A stretch of 64,000 bases of DNA from DASXSB01 sp036506275 (GCA_036506275.1 DASXSB010000010.1:1-64000); one strand, 5' to 3'; positions 8,647-20,365 are shown, numbered from the stretch's first letter. Translations and numbers: made by a program. The notes: a model not told the origin generated them from the letters alone.

Positions 8647-11129
8647 GCGCGGGTCACGATGTTGACGAGCCGGTTCGGGATCACCACCACCCGCTCCACC
8701 GCCCGCGCCCCGATCCACTCGCGAATCTTGTCGTCGGCGAGGGCGAGCCCTTGCACGCGTTGCTCGCCGGCGTCGGCGTCGACCACCAGGCGCGCCCGCA
8801 CCCTGCCGTCCACCTGCACCACCACCGTGACCTCCTGCTTCACGAGGGCGGCGGGATCGGCTTCGGGCCAGCGCTGCTTGAACACGCTGTCCTGGTGGCC
8901 GAGCCGCGACCACAGCTCCTCGGTGATGTGCGGACAGAAGGGGCCGAGGAGGAGGATGACCGCCTCCACCGCTTCGCGGAGGAGCGCGCCCCGCTCCCCG
9001 GACGGCACCGTGTCCGCCAACGCCGCCTCGAAGGCGTGGAGGGCGTTGACGAGCGTCATCACCGCGCTCACGGCGGTGTTGAAGTGGAAATCGTGCTCGA
9101 GATCGTCGGTGACGGCCTTGATGGTCTCGTGGATCGTGCGCCGGAACGCGCGCCCGGCGTCGGTCTCCGGACGCACGCCGAGGGTGGTGGCGGCGCGGAG
9201 CTCGTCGAGGTGCGTGGTGACGAAGCGCCACACGCGATTGAGGAAGCGGGAGCCGCCCTCCACTCCGTGGTCATTCCAGTCGAGGTCCTTCTCGGGCGGC
9301 GCCGCGAAGAGGGAGAACAAGCGCGCGGTGTCGGCACCGAGGCTCCGGATGAGGTCGTCGGGATCGACCACGTTGCCCTTCGACTTCGACATCTTGGCGC
9401 CGTCCTTGATGACCATGCCCTGGCTCAGGAGCGCGGTGAACGGCTCGTCCACCTTCGTGAGACCGAGGTCGCGAAGCACCTTCGTGTAGAAGCGCGCATA
9501 GAGGAGATGAAGGACCGCGTGCTCGATGCCGCCGATGTACTGATCGACCGGCATCCAGTAGTCCGCCGCGCGCACGTCCACCATCCCGCCTTCGTACTTC
9601 GGCGAGCAGTAGCGGAGGAAGTACCACGACGACTCCACGAACGTGTCCATGGTGTCGGTGTCACGGCGCGCCCGCCCGCCGCAGCGAGGACACATCGCGT
9701 TCACGAAGGACGGCACTTCCGCGAGCGGCGAGCCGCCCTTGCCGCTGATCTGGACGTCGCGCGGCAGCACCACGGGAAGCCGATCCTCCGCCTCCGGCAC
9801 CATGCCGTCCTTCTCGCAATAGAGGACGGGGATGGGCGCGCCCCAGTAACGCTGCCGGCTGATCCCCCAGTCGCGGAGACGGTAGTTGACCTTGGCCACG
9901 CCGAGACCGCGCTCCACGAGCCAGTCGATCGCCTTCCGCTTCGCGTCCGCCACCGCGAGGCCGTCGAGGAAGCCAGAATTGATCTTGACGCCGTCACCGG
10001 TGTACGCCTCGCCGGTGAAGCCGGACGGGCGCGCGACGGTCGGGATGATCGGCAAGCCGTGCGCCTTCGCGAAATCCCAGTCGCGCTGGTCCTCGCCGGG
10101 GACGGCCATGATGGCGCCCGTGCCGTATCCCATGAGCACGTAGTCGGCGATGAAGAGCGGGAGCCGCCGCTCGTTGAACGGGTTCACGACCTCGGCGGCG
10201 AGACGGAGGCCGCGCTTCGGTCGATCCGTGGCGAGCCGCTCGATCTCGGACTCGCGCGCCACCTCCGCCCGGAACGCCGCCACCGCGGCGCGCTCGGCGT
10301 CGTCGCCAAGGATCTGATCGACGAGCGGATGCTCGGGCGCGAGCACCGCGTACGTCATCCCGAAGACCGTGTCGGGGCGCGTGGTGAAGACGCGGATGGC
10401 AAGCCCGCGGCGATCCGCTACCGGAAGATCGAACTCGGCGCCCTCGCTCTTGCCGATCCAGTTCTTCTGCATCGTGATCACGCGCTCGGGCCAGCCCGGC
10501 AGCCGGTCGCACCACGCGAGGAGCTCTTCGGCATAGTCGGTGATCTTGAAGAACCAGCCCTCGATCTCGCGCGGAGTCACCTCGGAATCGCAGCGCCAGC
10601 AGCGGCCCGCCTCCACCTGCTCGTTGGCGAGCACGGTCTGGCAGGACGGACACCAGTTCACGGTGGAGCGACGGCGGTAGGCGAGCCCGCGCTCGAGCAT
10701 CTTGATGAAGATGAGCTGTTCCCACTTGTAATAGGAGGGATCGCAGGTCGTGAGCTCACGATCCCAGTCGTAGGAGATTCCCATCTTCTCGAGCTGCGAG
10801 CGCATGTAGTCGATGTTCTCGTATGTCCAGATGGCGGGATGGACGTTGTGCTCGATGGCGGCGTTCTCGGCAGGAAGGCCGAACGCGTCCCACCCCATCG
10901 GATGCAAGACGTTGAATCCCCGCATCCATTTGTAGCGCGCGAGGAGGTCGCCGATCGCGTACACGCGCACGTGTCCCATGTGGATACGCCCGGACGGATA
11001 CGGGAACATCTCGAGGCAGTAGAACTTGGGGCGGCGGGGATCCTCGGTGACGCGGAACTGCTTCCGGTCCTCCCAGATCTTTTGCCACTTCGCCTCGATC
11101 TCACGAAACGGATACCGCTCGGCCGACAT
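8643..11129 (-). CDS. leuS: Leucine--tRNA ligase
   Basis: Class I aminoacyl-tRNA synthetase that charges tRNA-Leu; 828 residues, standard for bacterial LeuRS. The HIGH-type motif is HMGH at residues 50-53 (PSGRIHMGHVRVY). The editing insertion (CP1) carries TTRPDTVFGMTYAVLAPEHPL. KMSKSKGN lies near residue 579 and an anticodon-binding domain follows. It starts the operon leuS-lptE-holA-ceramidase-like; the upstream gap holds a strong hairpin that ends the preceding transcript. Confidence 0.98.
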   Translation of the reverse strand: MSAERYPFREIEAKWQKIWEDRKQFRVTEDPRRPKFYCLEMFPYPSGRIHMGHVRVYAIGDLLARYKWMRGFNVLHPMGWDAFGLPAENAAIEHNVHPAIWTYENIDYMRSQLEKMGISYDWDRELTTCDPSYYKWEQLIFIKMLERGLAYRRRSTVNWCPSCQTVLANEQVEAGRCWRCDSEVTPREIEGWFFKITDYAEELLAWCDRLPGWPERVITMQKNWIGKSEGAEFDLPVADRRGLAIRVFTTRPDTVFGMTYAVLAPEHPLVDQILGDDAERAAVAAFRAEVARESEIERLATDRPKRGLRLAAEVVNPFNERRLPLFIADYVLMGYGTGAIMAVPGEDQRDWDFAKAHGLPIIPTVARPSGFTGEAYTGDGVKINSGFLDGLAVADAKRKAIDWLVERGLGVAKVNYRLRDWGISRQRYWGAPIPVLYCEKDGMVPEAEDRLPVVLPRDVQISGKGGSPLAEVPSFVNAMCPRCGGRARRDTDTMDTFVESSWYFLRYCSPKYEGGMVDVRAADYWMPVDQYIGGIEHAVLHLLYARFYTKVLRDLGLTKVDEPFTALLSQGMVIKDGAKMSKSKGNVVDPDDLIRSLGADTARLFSLFAAPPEKDLDWNDHGVEGGSRFLNRVWRFVTTHLDELRAATTLGVRPETDAGRAFRRTIHETIKAVTDDLEHDFHFNTAVSAVMTLVNALHAFEAALADTVPSGERGALLREAVEAVILLLGPFCPHITEELWSRLGHQDSVFKQRWPEADPAALVKQEVTVVVQVDGRVRARLVVDADAGEQRVQGLALADDKIREWIGARAVERVVVIPNRLVNIVTRA

Positions 11130-11174
11130 GACAGGGCGATTTTCACAGAGTTACAGGGCCGTGGCAAGAAACGG

Positions 11175-11206
11175 CCCTCCGGCGGGCGCGACGCCGCGCC
11201 GGAGGG
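11175..11206 (-). terminator. Hairpin terminator after the small secreted protein gene
   Basis: Perfect 10-base inverted repeat CCCTCCGGCG / CGCCGGAGGG with a 12-base loop. Read on the minus strand it is followed by CCGTTTCTT. It lies between the stop of the 87-residue gene and leuS. A second, shorter repeat (GGGCCGT/ACGGCCC) follows. Confidence 0.55.
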
Positions 11207-11221
11207 ACGGATCGGAGACGG

Positions 11222-11485
11222 TTACTGCTTCTTGTGCTGGAGGGTGATACCGGCGACCTTTGCGGCCTCGTCGGCCTTCTTCACCGACTCCGCGTGCTTG
11301 CCGTCCTTGTGAAGCTGCTCCGCCTCGGCGGTGAGCTTCTTCGCCTCCGCCGCCTTGCCGGGATCGGAGACCTTCGAGATCCCGTCGTTGAGCTGCTTGA
11401 TGAGCAGCGGGCACTCCGACGCCGTGGCGACGCCGGCGAACGCGACCGCTACCGCCAAGACCATGATGGCTATGCTCTTCTTCAT
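11222..11485 (-). CDS. Small secreted helical protein, function unknown
   Basis: 87 residues. The N-terminal MKKSIAIMVLAVAVAFAGVATAS is a clear Sec signal peptide with an ASA-like cleavage region, followed by a charged helical mature region of about 64 residues (EAKKLTAEAEQLHKDGKHAES). One cysteine remains after the signal. It begins 24 bases after the uvrC stop and ends at a hairpin terminator, so it is the last gene of the uvrB-uvrC transcript. I do not recognise a family; the pattern resembles small periplasmic helix-hairpin proteins. Confidence 0.75.
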   Translation of the reverse strand: MKKSIAIMVLAVAVAFAGVATASECPLLIKQLNDGISKVSDPGKAAEAKKLTAEAEQLHKDGKHAESVKKADEAAKVAGITLQHKKQ

Positions 11486-11509
11486 CGATGTCCCCCCTCT
11501 CGGAGCCGG

Positions 11510-13347
11510 TCAGCGCTCTTTGCCTAAACGCTCCGCATCGCGACCGGGTTCCCCTGTCGCGTGAAAGTGATCGAAAATTCGCTGCGCGAGCTTTGGTGTG
11601 ACCTTGGGCACCGCGGCCAGCTCAGCGACGGTGGATTCTCGCACACGACGCGCCGATCCTAAAGTCTTCAGCAAGCTGGTGCGGATGCCGGGCCCCACCC
11701 CGGGAATGGTGTCGAGCACCGACTGGATGGTGCGCCGCGCGCGCAGCTTCTTATGGTAGGTGATCGCGAAGCGGTGGGCCTCGTCGCGAATCTTCTGGAG
11801 CGTGTGCAACGCGGGCGAAGTCTGATCGAGCACGAGCGGGTGGAGGCTGTCCGCCCGGTACACTTCCTCACGCTGCTTGGCGAGCGCGATGACGGGGATG
11901 TAATCGAGCCCCAGCTCTTGCAGCACCTTCACGCCCACGTTGAGCTGCCCGCGGCCGCCGTCGATGAGCACGAGATCAGGCAACGGTGTTCCCTGCTCGA
12001 GGGCGCGCGCGAAGCGCCGGCGTAGGACCTCTTCCAGGGACGCGAAGTCGTCCGCGCCCGCCACCGTCCGGATTCGGAAGCGCTTGTAATCGTCCTTCTT
12101 GAGGGCGCCGTTCTCCCACACCACGAGCGAGCCCACCTGCTCCGTGCCCTGGATGTTCGAGATGTCGTAGCCCTCGATGCGGTTCGGCAGCCCCGGGAGC
12201 GAGAGCGCGCGTTGCAGTTCCTCGAGGATGAGCTGCTGGCGACTGCCGCGCGAGAGGAGATGGTTCTGGAGTGCGATGGCGGCGTTGGCCTCCGCCATGG
12301 CCACGAACTCTCGCTTGGCGCCGCGCTGGGGCGCGTGGATCTGCACTCGCCGTCGCGCCAGCCCGCTCAGCCACTCCGCGATCAGCTCCGCCTCCGGCAC
12401 CTCTTCCGACACTAGAATTTCGGGCGCCGGCACCACGCTCTTGCCGTAGAACTGTCGCAGGAACGCGGAGAGGATCTCTCCGTCGCTGGAGCCGGCCACC
12501 TTGTCGAAGAAGAACGCTTCCTGTCCCTGGAGGCGCCCGCGCCGTACGAAGAACAGCTCCACGCAGGCGTCGCCCCCCTGCCGCACCACGCCCACCACGT
12601 CCTGGTCCACCTCGTCGGTGGAGATGATCTTCTGGCGCTCGCGCACCTTGTTGAGGGACTGGATGCGGTCGCGCAGCATGGCCGCCCGCTCGAAGTTCAG
12701 CTCGCCCGCCGCCGCCTCCATCTGGACGGTAAGGGTGGCGGCGAGGTCCTCGTCCTTGCCCTCCAGGAACCGCTGCACGTCCGCCACCGTCTTCGCGTAG
12801 CCCTCGCGCGTCTCCCATCCCGTGCACGGCGCGTTGCAGCGCCCGATCGAGTACTGGATGCACGGCCGCGGGAGGCGGCCGTCGATGGTGATCGAGCACG
12901 TGCGGAGCGGGAAGAGCTGGCGAGTCAGGCGCAGCGTCTCCCGCATGGCGGTGGCGGGGTAGAACGGCCCGTAGTAGGCGGCGCCGTCGTGGCCGACGCG
13001 GCGGGCCACCACCAGGCGCGGGAACTCCTCGTCGGTGGTGAGCTTCAGGAACGGGTAGTGCTTGTCGTCGCGCAGGATGATGTTGTAGCGAGGCCGGTGC
13101 TTCCGCACCAGGTTGGCCTCGAGCATCATGGCCTCGAGCTCGTTGTCGGTCACGATGAAGTCGAGGTCGCGAATCTGGCGCACGAGGGCGTCGGTCTTCG
13201 GATCGCGAGGCCGCGAGTCCTGGAAGTAGGAGCGCACGCGGCCGCGCAGGGAGGCCGCCTTGCCCACGTAGAGGACCTGGGCTTTGCCGTCCCGGTAGAG
13301 GTAGACGCCGGGGCGGTCCGGGATGCGTTCGAGCTTCTCTTCCAGTG

Positions 13348-13351
<4 letters not shown>
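11510..13351 (-). CDS. uvrC: Excinuclease ABC subunit C
   Basis: Makes both incisions in nucleotide excision repair; 613 residues. Domains in order: GIY-YIG nuclease (PGVYLYRDGK...VLYVGKAASLRGRV, about 14-45), Cys-rich segment, UVR motif (LNFERAAMLRDRIQSL), RNase H-like nuclease domain (LVLIDGGRGQLNVG) and two C-terminal helix-hairpin-helix motifs (IPGVGPGIR). The ATG overlaps the uvrB stop (ATGA), so UvrB and UvrC are made from one message. Confidence 0.97.
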
Positions 13352-15327
<1,976 letters not shown>

Positions 15328-15350
15328 CGGCGGTGCCTCCCGCCCCGCCC

Positions 15351-15881
15351 TCAGGAGGGCGAGGGGACGGCGACCAGGTACTTCCGCCAGGAGTCCAGAA
15401 GCGAGTGCGCGTGCGGGTGGCGGAGCAGGTGCGTCGAGAAAAGGAACTTGGGATGGACGGGCTCGCGCAGCAGCCGCATTCCAACCTCGTGGGGCAGCCG
15501 ATTGCCCTTGTTCAAGTTGCAGCGCAAACAGGCCGCCACCACGTTCGTCCACGTGGTGTCGCCGCCGCGCGAGCGGGGCAGGATGTGATCCACGGTGAGG
15601 CGCTCACCGCGCCGGTTGCAGTACTGACAGGTATAGCCGTCGCGGCGCAGGATGTTCTTCTTGTTGAACGCGACCCGATCCAGGAACGGCTTCCGGATGT
15701 AGACGGCGAGCCGGATCACCGCCGGCAGCGATAGCACGAAGGACGGGGACCGCACGACGCGGGGCGAGGCTTCCACCGCCTCCGCCTTTCCGCTCAGGAG
15801 GAGGGTGACGGCGCGACGAGCGTTGGTGAAATGAAGCGGCTCGAAGCTGTAATTGAGCACCAGTACGGCAATTTCGTCCAT
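15351..15881 (-). CDS. HNH endonuclease-family protein
   Basis: 176-residue stand-alone HNH nuclease-like protein. Zinc-finger pairs C85/C88 (CQYC) and C118/C121 (CLRC) bracket the core VDHILPRSRGGD (H99), followed by TWTNVVAACLRCNLNKGNR. The N-terminus (MDEIAVLVLNYSFEPLHF) is typical of the widespread chromosomal HNH family whose role is still unclear. It lies between proline dehydrogenase and uvrB in the same direction, so a repair-related role is possible. It is not linked to any intron, intein or phage gene. Confidence 0.88.
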   Translation of the reverse strand: MDEIAVLVLNYSFEPLHFTNARRAVTLLLSGKAEAVEASPRVVRSPSFVLSLPAVIRLAVYIRKPFLDRVAFNKKNILRRDGYTCQYCNRRGERLTVDHILPRSRGGDTTWTNVVAACLRCNLNKGNRLPHEVGMRLLREPVHPKFLFSTHLLRHPHAHSLLDSWRKYLVAVPSPS

Positions 15882-15891
15882 TTCGGCGGAT

Positions 15892-16869
15892 TCAAGAATA
15901 GTCGCCGCTCGCGGGGGCTGTCAAATACGCACCCCCCCGACGCTTTAGATTCCGTACCAGGAAGAGCAGGTTGGCGGGGCGCTCGGCGAGGCGGCGGAGG
16001 AAGTATCCCCACCAGTCCTCCCCGAACGGCACGAGCACGCGCAGGGTGGCCGTTGCCGCCACCGTGCGGTGGAGGTCAGGTCGGATGCCATGGAGCATCT
16101 GCACTTCCCACCGGTCCGCCCCTATCCCGCGCGTTCGGGCCGCCGCCGCCACGTGGCGGTGGAGGCGCTCGTCGTGGGTGGCGAAGCCGACGTAGACGCC
16201 GCGGGCCTGCGCATCCGCCGAGAGGAAGCGCTCGGCGAGGCGAGCGTAGGCGGCGTCGACGTCGGCCTTCCGCGGAAACGCGATGGCGGACGGCTCCCGG
16301 TACGCGCCCTTGCAGAGACGGACGGTGGCCCCGAGCCCGACGAGGCGCTCGACGTCGGCCGGCGTTCGTCGCAAGTAGGCCTGCACCACGCACGCGACGT
16401 GGGGGAAGCGCGCGCGGAGCCGGGCGTACACGTCGAGAGTGCGGTCGGTGTAGACGGACGACTCCATGTCGATCCAGACGCGCGTGGCCATGGTGGCCGC
16501 GCGCTCGAGCACGCGCACCACGTTCGCGACGCACACCTCTTCTCCCAGGTCCAGCCCGAGATGCGTGAGCTTCAGCGACGGCACCACCCGCAGCCGCCGC
16601 CGGGCGATCTCGTCGAGGAGATGGACGTAGACGTCGGTGGCGCGGGCGGCGGCGATGGGGGTGGCGACGTTCTCGCCGAGGTACGTGACGGCGCCGAGGT
16701 AGCCGCGCCCGTTCAGCGTCGCCAGCGCGTCCAGCGCTTCCGCGGGGGTCGTGCCCGCCACGAAACGGCGCACGAACGCGCGCGTCCACGACGACCGCTC
16801 GAGAGCGCGCCCCAGATCCGGACGCGCGGAGAGACGGAGGAGCACGGCGCGGAGGACGGCCGCGGTCAC
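15892..16869 (-). CDS. Proline dehydrogenase
   Basis: FAD-dependent oxidation of proline to pyrroline-5-carboxylate, single-domain (non-PutA) form, 325 residues. A TIM-barrel pattern is visible: VVPSLKLTHLG, RVWIDMESSVYTDRTLDVY, VVQAYLRRTPADVERL, VRLCKGAYREPSAIAF and the C-terminal PFGEDWWGYFLRRLAERPAN. The start is GTG at 16869, overlapping the Ppx/GppA stop (GTGA). No P5C dehydrogenase is adjacent. Confidence 0.88.
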   Translation of the reverse strand: MTAAVLRAVLLRLSARPDLGRALERSSWTRAFVRRFVAGTTPAEALDALATLNGRGYLGAVTYLGENVATPIAAARATDVYVHLLDEIARRRLRVVPSLKLTHLGLDLGEEVCVANVVRVLERAATMATRVWIDMESSVYTDRTLDVYARLRARFPHVACVVQAYLRRTPADVERLVGLGATVRLCKGAYREPSAIAFPRKADVDAAYARLAERFLSADAQARGVYVGFATHDERLHRHVAAAARTRGIGADRWEVQMLHGIRPDLHRTVAATATLRVLVPFGEDWWGYFLRRLAERPANLLFLVRNLKRRGGAYLTAPASGDYS

Positions 16870-17825
16870 GGGCGCCCGCCGCGTTCGAGGCGTTGGGCAC
16901 GATCGACCCGCTCGGCGACGAGGCCTTCGCGCAATCCCCAGTCGCTCACGACCACCGTGTCCACGGCCGCGCGATCGAGGGTCGCGATGACGATGGCGAT
17001 GCCGTGCACGATGATGTCGGCGCGCCCGGGCTCGAGACACGGAAGCGCGGCCCGCTCGTCGACGGTCAACTCACCGAGACGGTGGAGGAGGCGCTCCACG
17101 GCGGATCGCGTGAGGGCATGACCCTGCACGCGCGCGGCGTCGTAGCGGGTGAGACCGAGATCGAGTGCGGCCAGCGCCGTCACCGTGCCCGCCGTTCCCA
17201 CCAGCCGCTCGGCGGGCGGCTGCCAGAGGGAGGCGGGGACGGCGGCGTGGAGCCGAGCCGTCACCTCCCGGGTGAGCGCGGCATAGCGATCCCACGCCAC
17301 CGGCCCCGGGAACGGATAGCGCTCGGCCAGCTCGACAACGCCGAGCTTGACGCTCACCGCGGACGCCACGCGCGGGCCTTCGGCGCGGATGTACTCCGTG
17401 CTGCCGCCCCCGATATCGAAGAGGAGCAGGCTTCCGGCGACGGAGGCGGCGCCGAGTCCCGCGCGCGCCCCGCGCAGGGTGAGTTTCGCCTCCTCGTCGC
17501 CCGTGATCACGTCGACGCGTCGTCCCACCGCGCGCTCCACCCCCAGCGAGAAGACGACACCGTTGGTGGCCTCGCGTACGGCGCTGGTGGCGACGATCCG
17601 CACGTCCTCCGGTGCGAAGGATTCGGCGCGGGCCACGTATTCGCGGACGGTGGCCGCCGTCCGCTCCATCGGAAGATCGCCGAGCACGCCGGTGGCCGCG
17701 AGACCCTCCCCGAGACGGGTGACCCGCTGCTCTTGATGGAGGATGCGCCAATGACCGTCGGCGGCGGCGTCGACGACGAGCAGGCGCACGGTGTTGGTAC
17801 CGAGGTCGATGGTGGCGAGCCGCAC
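16866..17825 (-). CDS. Ppx/GppA family exopolyphosphatase/pppGpp phosphohydrolase
   Basis: ASKHA-fold phosphatase acting on polyphosphate or pppGpp; 319 residues, the short form without a C-terminal HD domain. ATP-phosphate loop motifs: VRLATIDLGTNTVRLLVVD at the N-terminus and LLFDIGGGSTEYI near the middle. GTG 17825 is chosen because it gives the conserved N-terminus and lies just after the upstream terminator hairpin; the ribosome binding site is poor. It is first in a run leading through proline dehydrogenase and HNH to uvrBC. Confidence 0.88.
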   Translation of the reverse strand: MRLATIDLGTNTVRLLVVDAAADGHWRILHQEQRVTRLGEGLAATGVLGDLPMERTAATVREYVARAESFAPEDVRIVATSAVREATNGVVFSLGVERAVGRRVDVITGDEEAKLTLRGARAGLGAASVAGSLLLFDIGGGSTEYIRAEGPRVASAVSVKLGVVELAERYPFPGPVAWDRYAALTREVTARLHAAVPASLWQPPAERLVGTAGTVTALAALDLGLTRYDAARVQGHALTRSAVERLLHRLGELTVDERAALPCLEPGRADIIVHGIAIVIATLDRAAVDTVVVSDWGLREGLVAERVDRAQRLERGGRP

Positions 17826-17840
17826 GCTCGAGACGTGGCA

Positions 17841-17868
17841 GCGCCCCGCCGGCTTGACGGCGGGGCGC
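17841..17868 (-). terminator. Hairpin terminator after the cytochrome c gene
   Basis: Perfect 11-base inverted repeat GCGCCCCGCCG / CGGCGGGGCGC with a 6-base loop, 21 bases past the cytochrome c stop. There is no T-run after it, so it may act with Rho or only as a 3' stabiliser. Confidence 0.5.
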
Positions 17869-17889
17869 GCAGAAATCAGGTCGACGCCG

Positions 17890-18300
17890 TTACTTCTTCT
17901 GCAGCGTGCGGATGTAGTTGACGATCTCCCAGCGCTCCTTCTCCGGGAGGTGCTTCCACGGGGGCATGGGGCCGCGACCGTTCGACATCTTCCAGAAGAT
18001 CTCGCCGTCGGTCTCTTTCGCCACGCGCTCGGACGTCCAGTCCGCCGGCTTCGGCGTGAGGGCGGCGGCGGCAGGGCCGTCCCCCTTGCCGGATGCGCCA
18101 TGGCAGGAAACGCAGTTGGTCTCGACGGATTTCTTGGCGTTGCCCACACCCTTGACGGGGTTCTTCACGCTCTTCGCTTCGGGCGGCGCCACCCACGGTC
18201 CCGTCGCGGCACCCTGCGCCCACGCGCCGCCAAGCGTGCCGACGGCCACCAGCGCCACCGTCGTCACCGCCGCTCCCACCATGCTTGCGAACGGCCTCAT
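17890..18300 (-). CDS. Exported c-type cytochrome
   Basis: 136 residues: signal peptide (about 1-29, ending AWAQG), then one haem-binding CVSCH (C63, C66, H67). Candidate axial methionine is M112 in GRGPMPPWKH, and a C-terminal helix EIVNYIRTLQKK follows. Class I monohaem periplasmic electron carrier. The start has a strong AAGGAGGAG site. It is monocistronic: a promoter lies upstream and a hairpin downstream. The redox partner is not obvious here; the MauG-type peroxidase at 48160-49197 is one candidate. Confidence 0.9.
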   Translation of the reverse strand: MRPFASMVGAAVTTVALVAVGTLGGAWAQGAATGPWVAPPEAKSVKNPVKGVGNAKKSVETNCVSCHGASGKGDGPAAAALTPKPADWTSERVAKETDGEIFWKMSNGRGPMPPWKHLPEKERWEIVNYIRTLQKK

Positions 18301-18346
18301 GTCTCCTCCTTCGTCGCGTCGCCGCGATCATTGCGTGTTCGCGCAC

Positions 18347-18376
18347 ATTTAACACATGGGCGCGGAACGTGGTCAA
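18347..18376 (-). promoter_or_regulatory. Candidate promoter of the cytochrome c gene
   Basis: On the minus strand, TTGACC (18376-18371), an 18-base spacer and TTAAAT (18352-18347) form a fair -35/-10 pair about 47 bases before the ATG. The -35 box lies in the loop of a perfect 9-base inverted repeat (GCGGAACGT/ACGTTCCGC, 18362-18389). That repeat could be the terminator of the upstream reductase gene or an operator. Confidence 0.45.
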
Positions 18377-18441
18377 GCATACGTTCCGCCCCGCGCCGCG
18401 ATGCCTCCGTGTACGGAATGCGGAACGAAGGGTGATGGTTC

Positions 18442-19845
18442 CTAGCGGCCGAGCGCGGCGTGCATCTCGCCCACGCGCGTGAACTTGACGCGGGGGCGCC
18501 CACTCGCGCGCCCGCGCTCCACCTCGATCTCGTCGAGGCGCAGCCAGTCCTGATAGGAAAAGAACTCGGGCTGGCGCTCGCGCACGAGCCGCTCGGCAGC
18601 GGCGGCCGTGGGTTCCGCGGGCGTGAGGATGGCCCCCGCCGCGACGTCCTCGATCATGGCCGTCACCGTCTCCGCGGCGTCGGGCTTGTTGGTGCCGATG
18701 ACACCGGTGGGACCGCGCTTGATCCAGCCCGCCGTGTACTCCCCGCGCACCGGCTGCTTCGTCTCTGGATTCAGCACGCGGCCCTTCTCGTTGAGGACGA
18801 CGCCCCAGCTCTCGTTGAACGGAACGCCCGGGAGGGGCACGCCGCGGTAGCCGACGGAGCGGAAGACGAGACCGACGGGCAGCTCTTCGATGCGATCGGT
18901 GGCTTTCGCCTGGAGCGTTCCCGACGGCGTCGCGTACAGCTCGTTGCGTGCGAGGCGCATGCTGACCACGCGGCCGGCGGCGTCGCCGATGAGCTCGAGC
19001 GGCGACACCAGAAACCGCAGCATGAGGCGCCGCGATTTTCCCGCGGGCGGGCGCACGGCATAGCCCTGGAGGATCTCGACCTTCTTCTGCGTGGCGCGAT
19101 CCGGCGTGCGCTCGAGGGCGGCGCGGCTGAGGGCGTCCAGCTCCACCTCGTCCGCGCGCACCACGAGGTCGGCATCGTCCAGCTCGCCCAGCTCCTTGAT
19201 CTCGGGATTGGTGAAGGCGGCCTGGGCGGGGCCGCGCCGCCCGAGGAGGTACACTTCTTTGACGCGGCTGGCGCGCAGGGCCTCCAGCGCGTGGTCGGCG
19301 ATGTCGGTGACGGCGAGCTCGGCCGGCGATCGCGAGAGAATCCGCGCCACGTCCACGGCGACGTTGCCGACGCCGACCACGGCCACCCGTTCCTGGGAGA
19401 GATCGAACTGATAATCACGATAGTCGGGATGACCGTTGTACCAGGCGACGAACTCGGTGGCGGGATGACTGCCGCTCAGATCCTCGCCCGGAATGCCCAT
19501 GCGTCGATCCGTCTGCGCGCCCGTGGAATAGAAGATCTGATGGTAGTGGCGTCGCAGATCCTCCACCGTCACGTGCTTGCCGAGCTCGACGCCGCCGAAG
19601 AAGCGGAAGCGCGGGTGGGCGGCCACCTTGGCGAACGCCGCCGTCACCGACTTGATCTTCTGATGGTCGGGCGCGACGCCGGCCCGCACGAGGCCGTAGG
19701 GTGTGGGCAGACGGTCGAACACGTCGACGTCGACCACGACGGCTTTCTCGCGCAAGAGCTGATCGGCGGCGTAGAACCCGGACGGGCCCGCCCCCACGAT
19801 GGCGACGCGCAACGGCTGCGCGTCGGTGCCCGGCGTCGCCATCAC
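18442..19845 (-). CDS. FprA/adrenodoxin-reductase-type ferredoxin--NADP+ reductase
   Basis: FAD/NADPH flavoprotein passing electrons between NADPH and ferredoxin; 467 residues. The FAD Rossmann motif is VAIVGAGPSGFYAADQL (14-30), followed by PTPYGLVRAGVAPDHQKIKSV, which is diagnostic of the adrenodoxin-reductase/FprA group. The NADP Rossmann motif is VAVVGVGNVAVDVARIL. The C-terminal part has YTAGWIKRGPTGVIGTNK. Its ATG overlaps the stop of the CBS-domain gene. Its ferredoxin partner is not in the window. Confidence 0.9.
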   Translation of the reverse strand: MMATPGTDAQPLRVAIVGAGPSGFYAADQLLREKAVVVDVDVFDRLPTPYGLVRAGVAPDHQKIKSVTAAFAKVAAHPRFRFFGGVELGKHVTVEDLRRHYHQIFYSTGAQTDRRMGIPGEDLSGSHPATEFVAWYNGHPDYRDYQFDLSQERVAVVGVGNVAVDVARILSRSPAELAVTDIADHALEALRASRVKEVYLLGRRGPAQAAFTNPEIKELGELDDADLVVRADEVELDALSRAALERTPDRATQKKVEILQGYAVRPPAGKSRRLMLRFLVSPLELIGDAAGRVVSMRLARNELYATPSGTLQAKATDRIEELPVGLVFRSVGYRGVPLPGVPFNESWGVVLNEKGRVLNPETKQPVRGEYTAGWIKRGPTGVIGTNKPDAAETVTAMIEDVAAGAILTPAEPTAAAAERLVRERQPEFFSYQDWLRLDEIEVERGRASGRPRVKFTRVGEMHAALGR

Positions 19846-20294
19846 CTCCCCTGCACGGCCGCCGGCACCTCACCGAGGATCTGAAGCTGGAGGGTATCGA
19901 CCTCGCCCTGATACTGGTCACGCTGCGCTTTGACGATGTCACCGATGGAGATGATTCCGACGAGACGACCTCCATCGACGACGGGCAGATGGCGGATCCT
20001 GTGCTCGGTCATCGCGCTCGCCACCGCCACGAGATCGTCCTGGGGCACGCCCAGGATCACGTTGCGTGTCATGAGCCCGCTCACCGCGAGCGCGAACACC
20101 GCTTCGTTGCGCGCCGCCTCCCGCACGACGTCGCGCTCGGACAGGATGCCGACGGGGTGGACGCGGTCGTCGACGACGACGAGGGCGCCGATGTTGTGCT
20201 CGGCAAGGAGACCGAGGGCCTGCCGGACGCTGGCGTCCGGACGGACCGTAACGACGTTGGGGCCTTTGGTGGCGAGCAGCGTGGCGACGTTCAT
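19842..20294 (-). CDS. CBS-domain pair protein
   Basis: 150-residue stand-alone protein made of two CBS motifs (about 10-65 and 75-130): LGLLAEHNIGALVVVDD...VGILSERDVVREA and MTEHRIRHLPVVDGGRLVGIISIGDIVKA. Such proteins usually bind adenosyl nucleotides and act as energy sensors or are of unknown role. The ATG at 20294 follows GGGAG. Its stop overlaps the start of the FprA-like reductase (ATGA), which hints at nucleotide-linked control of that flavoenzyme (inference). Confidence 0.88.
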   Translation of the reverse strand: MNVATLLATKGPNVVTVRPDASVRQALGLLAEHNIGALVVVDDRVHPVGILSERDVVREAARNEAVFALAVSGLMTRNVILGVPQDDLVAVASAMTEHRIRHLPVVDGGRLVGIISIGDIVKAQRDQYQGEVDTLQLQILGEVPAAVQGR

Positions 20295-20365
20295 ATCGTG
20301 CTCTCCCTTGAGCCGCGCGTTCACGGTGCCGGCGCGCGGACGTCGCGCGCGCGGAATGTCAGATG

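Noticed and set aside
15351..15881. HNH protein as a homing endonuclease
   Set aside because: Stand-alone chromosomal family in an operon-like run; uvrB and the neighbouring genes are uninterrupted.
17841..17868. Hairpin as a riboswitch or attenuator for the Ppx/GppA gene
   Set aside because: A simple GC stem right after the cytochrome c stop with no alternative pairing or leader peptide; terminator or 3' stabiliser is more likely.
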